Both the position numbers and the translations under genes were made by a program. From Spinacia oleracea (Eukaryota; Streptophyta; Magnoliopsida; Caryophyllales; Amaranthaceae): a stretch of 64,000 nt of DNA. Under the pieces are notes generated by a model. The model saw nothing but the letters and a program-made list of their open reading frames with translations. It was not told the DNA's origin and made no database searches. The DNA lies in assembly GCF_020520425.1 (NCBI RefSeq), contig NC_079492.1, forward strand, positions 144,119,861 to 144,183,860, written 5' to 3'. Of the stretch, positions 58,046-64,000 are shown one piece after another (positions within the stretch are counted from its first letter, which is position 1; the number at the start of each line of letters is the position of its first letter).

Positions 58046-58384
58046 ATGTTGAGGAAGACCTACGACTGGAAAAAAGTAGTTGTTAATGTCGTCGACGACG
58101 AGATATTATCGAAGATTCGTGTCATCATCGTCGTCTTCGGTGTGCTCACCATATACAACAAAACTAATGAGCTGGAATTAATTCCACTAATTCTTGAGCT
58201 ATTCATCGTTGTTCGCGCCGCCGTTGACGCTGACGTCAAGGCAGAAGAGAAGAGGAACGCCAGTTCGGGCCGAAAACTGAAGTTAATTTCAAATGTTGTT
58301 GCGATTTGTTTATTATTTCGGGCCGTCGCCGTCGTTAAAATACAAAGAGAAAATGAAATCGGAGAACAGGACCTGATGAAGTGA
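58046..58384 (+). CDS. Possible small hypothetical protein
   Basis: A 112-codon ATG-started frame in a local island richer in CG-containing codons than its flanks. It alternates hydrophobic stretches (IRVIIVVFGVLTIYN, LELIPLILELFIVV, LISNVVAICLLF) with charged ones. I recognise no family. The minus strand is also open over much of the same span, so the frame may be a by-product of composition, or a fragment of a gene read in the wrong frame. No TATA box or splice context supports it. Confidence 0.2.
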   Translation: MLRKTYDWKKVVVNVVDDEILSKIRVIIVVFGVLTIYNKTNELELIPLILELFIVVRAAVDADVKAEEKRNASSGRKLKLISNVVAICLLFRAVAVVKIQRENEIGEQDLMK

Positions 58385-59083
58385 TGAGTATAAGGTTGAC
58401 GTGTTTTTTTAATAATTTTTGGTGGACGCGTGACCTAGAGAGATTTTGAGATTTAAAATTTTGAGAAAACCAAAACGCTTCGTTTCCACCCAGTTTCTGG
58501 TTAAATTGTAATTTCTCTTGTTCTGATCAAATTTTTGTGTGATATTTTTGTTTGATTTGAATAATCATTGAAATTTTCTTTTTCCATGGTATAATGAGTA
58601 AAAAGAAATTACGATTAACCTCCAGATTTTTATGTCAATCGGTAGCATTTTTATATAAAAATTTCTATTCTCTGGTCGTAGTATATGCACGCATTTAGAT
58701 TATCTTTTAAATTTTGTGAGTGTCGTAATAGCAAGCAGACTGATAAATGCTGTTATTAGTTTTAGAGGTTTGAAAGTTTAAGTTTAGTGCTTTAGAAAAT
58801 TGGTTGAGTGATATTAATCAAAAGAGGATTATGCCACTTCAGTTACATGCCTGAGATTCTGATTTGAACTTACTGCTAATGCATGATTCCCCACTAGAGG
58901 ATATACCCATTATTTATAGCTAGTTAGCTACACAAGCCTGTATTGAAGGAGACTATACGATGTCAACTGGTTTTGTGCAATTCGGTTATGGGTAACAAGA
59001 TGAGCGTATTGGCTACCCCTTTGGCTTCTGTAAAAAGTTATATTTTATTTTTTCAATAGTAATCACTGCTAATTAGTATTTTA
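58385..59083. other. Intergenic, no gene seen
   Basis: AT-rich DNA without clear repeats or coding signals. Confidence 0.5.
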
Positions 59084-59551
59084 CTAGAGTAGATCCCGTG
59101 CATGCACGGATTTTGATCATCTTTTTCACAAAATATTTAACTGAATATCTTCCAAACTACTGCATAGTTATAATATTTTTAACATACTCGTTTAAATTTA
59201 TTCATCTAATATGCATATTTAAAATGCTAATACGAAGTATGATAATTTGACCAGAATATTGAGTGATATACTTTCCATTATTAATTTAGTGATTTGACTA
59301 AAATATTACCAATTTAGAATAATTATTGTTACGTCGTATCTATTATTGCCATAATTTATAAACTAAATTTTGTTTCCATACATAAATAGTTTATAAAAAA
59401 AGGCGGAGAATCGCACCAGTAATTGACACCTATAAAATCAAACAGATACACTTTTATTGGGAAAGTAGTTTTGAATTGGCGGAAAAAAATCGCATCAGGA
59501 ATTGACACGTGTCATTCCTGATGTCTCTTTTAGTATATAGTAATAGATAGA
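59084..59551 (-). mobile_element. Non-autonomous Helitron
   Basis: On the minus strand it starts TCTATCTATTACTATATACT and ends CTAG, with the hairpin CCGTGCATGCACGG just before the end. It lies between an A and a T as Helitrons insert, with no target duplication. At 468 bp it is far too short to encode RepHel. The internal pair tcaggaattgacacgtgtca/ttcctga (59496-59519) gives a subterminal hairpin. Confidence 0.75.
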
Positions 59552-59892
59552 TGTTTTCTTTTACCAAAGTATTTCTAACAGACAGGTGATAAAGGGAGAA
59601 GAAAATGTGGACTTATTTCTAGAATAAGTCCATGTTTTTGGTTTTGAACGATTCATAAGATACAATAAGCTTAATTTGTATTTAAGTAGAATTAAGTGTA
59701 AATATGAGTCAAGTTCTTTTATATTCCATATTATTTTTATTTAATATTTGTAAGCAGTTTACCCAACCCATTTAATTAAATATGTCATAATCCTTCATAT
59801 TAACCCGCTTGTCTCACGTTAGTGTCAAATTATGTTATCTCTTTGCAATAAAAAAAGATAATTATTTTACAATGGATTTACATAACAAATTA

Positions 59893-59965
59893 GGGGGTGT
59901 AGCTCATATGGTAGAGCGCTCGCTTCGCATGCGAGAGGCACGGGGTTCGATTCCCCGCACCTCCA
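59893..59965 (+). tRNA. trnA-CGC: tRNA-Ala (anticodon CGC)
   Basis: A complete 73-nt cloverleaf. The 7-bp acceptor GGGGGTG/CACCTCC has one G-T pair; the D-arm is GCTCATATGGTAGAGC. The anticodon stem CTCGC/GCGAG closes loop TTCGCAT with anticodon CGC, reading GCG. The T-arm GGGG-TTCGATT-CCCC is intact, with discriminator A. A- and B-box promoters are intact, and TTTT follows about 10 nt downstream as a Pol III terminator. No tail or flanking duplication marks it as a SINE. Confidence 0.95.
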
Positions 59966-60116
59966 ATATATGTTTTAGTTTTTTCAAACCCGTTTTCACA
60001 TTATCCAATTACTGACGTGGACCCGTCGTTTTAATTCAACCGTTCATTCCTCATCTCTTTCTTCCTCAAACTACACACAGAAGAGAGAGAAAGTGAACTC
60101 CCTCCCATTTTCCGCC

Positions 60117-63100
60117 ATGGCACTCAATTTCACATCTCAATTCCTTCTCTCTCATCCTTATTCTCCCTTTCTCTCTCACCACCACCAGAAAAGCATGTTC
60201 CTCCTCTTCCTCCGGAACAATCTAGAACCTTCCTCCTCGTCTTCTCGAACATTGTGGAATTATTCCGCCATTTCTTCTACTGTACGAGCTTCAATAAGCG
60301 ATATTCGAAACGGAGTCTCCGGCGAAGAAGAAGGAGATAATTCAGTGTTAGATGATGAGCTGATTGGTCGAGCTTCGAGTTTGAAAGAAGCGAGCGAAGT
60401 TCTTCAACTGATCGCCGATAATGGGAGTAACAATGGCGGAAGCGGTGGTGTCGTTAATTGCGAGGATTGTTGTAGGATCATTAGTGCTGCTCTTCTGTGC
60501 TATAATTCCGATTTAGCTCTCTCTATATTCGCTGCTATGCGCTCCTCCGCCTTTGATCAAGGTCATTTTCCGACTTTCTTCCATTATTTTCGTAAATTAG
60601 ATTAATAATGGTTTAGGTTTTGTTATTAATGTTTAGTTAATGCTTAATGTTTCGGCTTTTAGGGCTGCGTGTGCGTGTATCACTTTGTTGTAACTCAATG
60701 GATATTTTTGCCTAATTGGAATCCGGTGTACTGTGTAGTTAAACGATGAGATTTTTGTTTAGAGTAATGTATACAACCCTTAGAATTAATTTAGGAATGC
60801 ATGACAAGATGGCGTGTTCTTCATAATGAATTTAAGAATGCATGACAAAATCTCACATTTCTTATAAATTGATTTAGGAAGCATTATACAAATGTTGCTT
60901 GGTGCAAATGTTCCATTTTTTGCTTTTTAGGCTGTAAATTCTTTTAGTTTTAGCATGGTTGTACTAGTATTGGTGGTCTAATCTGCTCTTGTATTGCATG
61001 ATTAACTTGTTGGCTTAACTAACTAGTGATCTTGGGTTATAAACTTGCAGTATTTAAAGAGAATGGTGGTCTTGTTGCGAGATGGAAATGGTCAAGGCCG
61101 GATGTGAACACTTACACAACATTAGTCATTGGTCTAGCTGCTTCATTGAGAGTATCCGATGCCCTTAAAATCATTGAAGAAATTTGTCAAGTAGGACTTT
61201 CTCACGGGGAAGAGGTTCGTGTTACCTTGATTAGTTTAATTATGTTCTTGCTACTAATACTTAGCCATGGTTGTTCTTGTTCAGTTTGTTGGTGTACTCA
61301 TCAATACTGATGTGATGAAGCATACAAGAATTTATTTCATTAATTAGCATAATGCATTGAATTTTGTACTAAATTTGGTATGATTTGTTGAATTGTTGGG
61401 TTTGCATTTGCAGGTCCCTTTTGGTAAGATAATAAGATGCCCAACTTGCACAGTAGCTGTTGCTGTTGCACAACCGCAACAAGGTATTCAAGTACGCACA
61501 TCAAGGTCTCTTGTAATTAATTTGAAGCCATAAGCTCACATACATTTCATTCATGGCAGTTTTATTGTTTCTTTTTCCTTTTTTCGGTGGGATTGAGGGA
61601 CTAAAGAAGCATATAATCACATTTTTCTCTAGTTTTCACTCTAAAGGACACCAATTCACAATATCAATCACGAAAAATTTAGTCTGAAGAATTCAGAGAA
61701 TGCATCTTAGTCATAAAACCATGAATAATTCTCTCATTTGGGGAAGTGATTGGATATCATATTGTATATTTTCACTTGCTTAATGCCCATATGATCTGCT
61801 GCAGGTAGTATCTTGTGCAAAGTGCCGCTACCAGTATGAGCTTGTTTCTGGAGATATAGTGAATATTGAGTCAGAAGAAATCAGGTTAGCATATGTTCCT
61901 GACACATGTATTTATTTTTTCAAAACCTTATACTGTAAAAGAGAGTTGTTGTTTTTCAAGTCTTAGTTGCAACAAGGATACTTTACATGCACAATATTTT
62001 TCATCATGACCAGTAGAAAAATATAGAATGTTCCCTGCATGAGATTTTCAGTTTTCTGGAAAAAAAATGTTTTGTGGTTTTGATCCTGGTACATTTACTG
62101 TTTCTAAGGATCTCATCCTGCCGAACGCAGCATGGATGTTCCAGCTTGGAGAAGGTGGCTGGGATTTCTTCAAATCACAAAGCAAACAATTCCCTCTGCT
62201 GTTCATTCTATTGTGGTATCAAATTCATAAATTCACTACCTCCTACTCATTGAAAAAATTAACACTTCGGTGATGATTGTTTTTTCAAGGTTGATTGAAA
62301 ATGTTTCTTTCTTTGAATCTGATTTTAGAATTTACATTTACATTACCAGATCCAGACCCCTTCTGGAGCAGCTCGTACGCACAGATTTGCAACTTCGACA
62401 CCTGATGTCCCTGCACAGCCAGGAGAGAGAGTCACTATAGCTCTAGCAGCTCCATCAAGTGTCTTCAGAGAGGTTGGCCCCTTCAGAATTAGTCCTAAAG
62501 CCCCAAAGTATTACCCTTCAGAGCCTCTTTGCCTGACAAACCATCGAGACAGCCGTGAATCTCTTCTTCTAAGAGCCCCTTCTGCAAATAGCAAAGCTTC
62601 TTTGCTTAATCCATCCATTGTCCTTCCACTTCTTGTGTTACTGGCCTCTGGAGATGCTGCTTCTGGCTATATTAATCCGAGCTTGCCTCAGCTCTTGCCT
62701 GTTGCAGCTGCAGCTTCTCTTGCCGTAGGTGCCACTTTAAACACAGTGGTCTTGCCACAGTTGGGACAGGTAAGCTTAAATTGTTGCAATGTTGTACATG
62801 GTCTTAAGTATGGCTTTGACATTTCTGTTTGCCTCGTTCAGTTGGGACATACTCCTATTAGTATTTAGCAGTGGTTAAGGAATCAGACAGTCTTTTATTC
62901 TTCAATTCTTGAGCTTTTCGCTCATTTAGTTTGGTTATCAACACACACAGCAAAATAGAATTGTAAGACGTAGAATAGGAATCAACTTCCTATTCTATTG
63001 TAAGAAGCAAATTAAGACAATTACACATCAAGTCAAATCATTTTGTTCGTACACTCAAATATGCCTCTCATATATAGTCTCTCCTTCCAGCTTCCTCAGA

Positions 63101-63879
63101 GGACGGCAGATGCAATTTCTATCAAGCAGCAACTTCTGGCACAGTACGATATGCTTCAGTCTCGCATCAAAGATCTTAAAGATACCGCTGAAAAGGAGGT
63201 ATATGAAATGAACTAATTCTGCTGCTGGTACCATGTATATTATTTCGTAAGAGTGGATTGTGATCATCTGATAAACCAGATCAGACCAGAAAATAAATTA
63301 AATAATATTTAGTTATATGGCTTCTAGCCTTCCATGATTCTTGAGAAAGGTGATTTCAATTTTGCCAGAAAATTGAATGAGTTAAACATCATGGCATTAC
63401 GGTCTCTATATAAGTGGGTGTTTAGAGGTTCTAGTTCCTGTGGGTTGATATAATTCTTGTGTAACCTATTGAACAAGTGTTTCCCAAACAAAATGTCATG
63501 GAAACAAGAATTGGCAAGTACGTCACGTGATGGATTTGTGTTAATGAAATTCAGAGTTTTTGACGGTTTCATTTTCATGTTGTTGATTATAAATCAAGAA
63601 AAGAAAATAAAGAGCGAGCTTTGATGAATTAATACTCTAAAGCATTAAGAATTTGGTATGTGCTAGCATAACAGTTCTGTAATTTTTCAGTGAGGCAAAG
63701 ACCACCTATTATGTTTTATCAAGATTCCTTTTTGCTTGCTTGTTTTCTTTTTGAAACAACTACAACAGCTCAAGTCCAAGACCTTGCATCTTAACATATC
63801 TCTTCTGCTAGGTTTGGATGTTGGCTCGAATCTGCCAGTTGGAGAACAAAATTTTTGCTGTGGGCGAACCTTCTTACCG
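60117..63879 (+). CDS. Plastid-type protein with PPR-like repeat, four-Cys zinc site and membrane segments (3' end outside window)
   Basis: Eight exons fit in phase: 60117-60561, 61051-61214, 61414-61491, 61805-61884, 62131-62215, 62350-62769, 63091-63198 and 63812-63879. They give 482 residues plus two bases, so the gene runs on. The first in-frame ATG is 60117. Residues 1 to about 60 look like a chloroplast transit peptide. A single PPR-like helix pair spans about 165-198 (PDVNTYTTLVIGLAASLRVS). CPTC (212-215) and CAKC (233-236) form a likely zinc ribbon. Two hydrophobic stretches (about 370-385 and 397-420) may cross a membrane, followed by a coiled coil (about 432-475). I recognise the family as conserved in plants but cannot name it or its function. 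The first donor is GTCATT, weaker than usual. Confidence 0.8.
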
Positions 63880-64000
63880 GTGATGACACTGAAAAAGTTT
63901 CATATCTATTCATTGGTTTACAAAGTTGTAATAATTTCAAGAATAAGCTGACGTGAGACTTTTTTTTATAGTGCTAGAAGAACTAGAGTAAAAAAGGTGC

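Noticed and set aside
59893-59965. SINE head instead of a tRNA gene
   Set aside because: All stems pair, a Pol III terminator follows, and there is no A-tail or flanking duplication.

Overview
This window is nuclear DNA from a flowering plant. It has intron-rich genes with plant-only products (chloroplast NDH subunit NdhS, a UIEF-type mRNA export factor), an AT-rich background, a nuclear tRNA-Ala, and many small DNA transposons, SINEs and decayed LINEs. My inference is a eudicot, possibly Caryophyllales (spinach, beet or quinoa relatives). That placement rests on repeat texture and gene order recalled from memory, not on a search.

Nine genes are supported. Left to right: UBR7-type E3 ligase (4109-9554, +); a small unnamed MGNC protein (16596-16949, +); a second unnamed protein sharing its core motif (22701-23192, -); KGD4/MRPS36, a mitochondrial 2-oxoglutarate dehydrogenase adaptor (32059-35390, +); chloroplast NdhS (36524-37285, -); a PH-domain protein (45222-47177, +); organellar nucleoside diphosphate kinase (48147-51179, +); a UAP56-interacting export factor (54123-57243, +); and the 5' part of a plastid-type protein with a PPR-like repeat and a four-Cys zinc site (60117 to beyond the right edge, +). 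A tRNA-Ala(CGC) lies at 59893-59965. Exon joins were checked by hand for reading phase. The order UBR7, KGD4-like, NdhS, PH, NDPK, UIEF matches, from memory, Arabidopsis chromosome 4 around At4g23860-At4g23910, so the gene order looks ancestral and the space between genes is inserted DNA. The genes serve unrelated pathways; this is a syntenic block, not a functional cluster.

The intergenic DNA is the unusual part. Five elements (1609-1999, 23886-24984, 35774-36260, 40563-41600, 47615-47918) have hAT-like ends and 8-bp target duplications (two perfect). Their interiors are almost wholly degenerate arrays of one short GC-rich word, a different word in each lineage. One array is full of AAACGG, the known subterminal binding motif of maize Ac transposase, which suggests that transposase-binding sites have expanded to fill the elements. 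Other finds are a Pack-MULE-like element with about 270-bp inverted ends carrying a piece of an acetylornithine aminotransferase gene (37592-39377); a LINE with a 5' inversion (39430-40091); a nest of Stowaway, LINE, probable hAT and Stowaway (27724-28867); SINEs with clear target duplications (29827-29927, 53006-53200); a Helitron with both ends (59084-59551); and two inverted, motif-sharing small genes, each with a related antisense SINE just past its stop.

I saw no LTR retroelement or virus-derived element and no CRISPR array.
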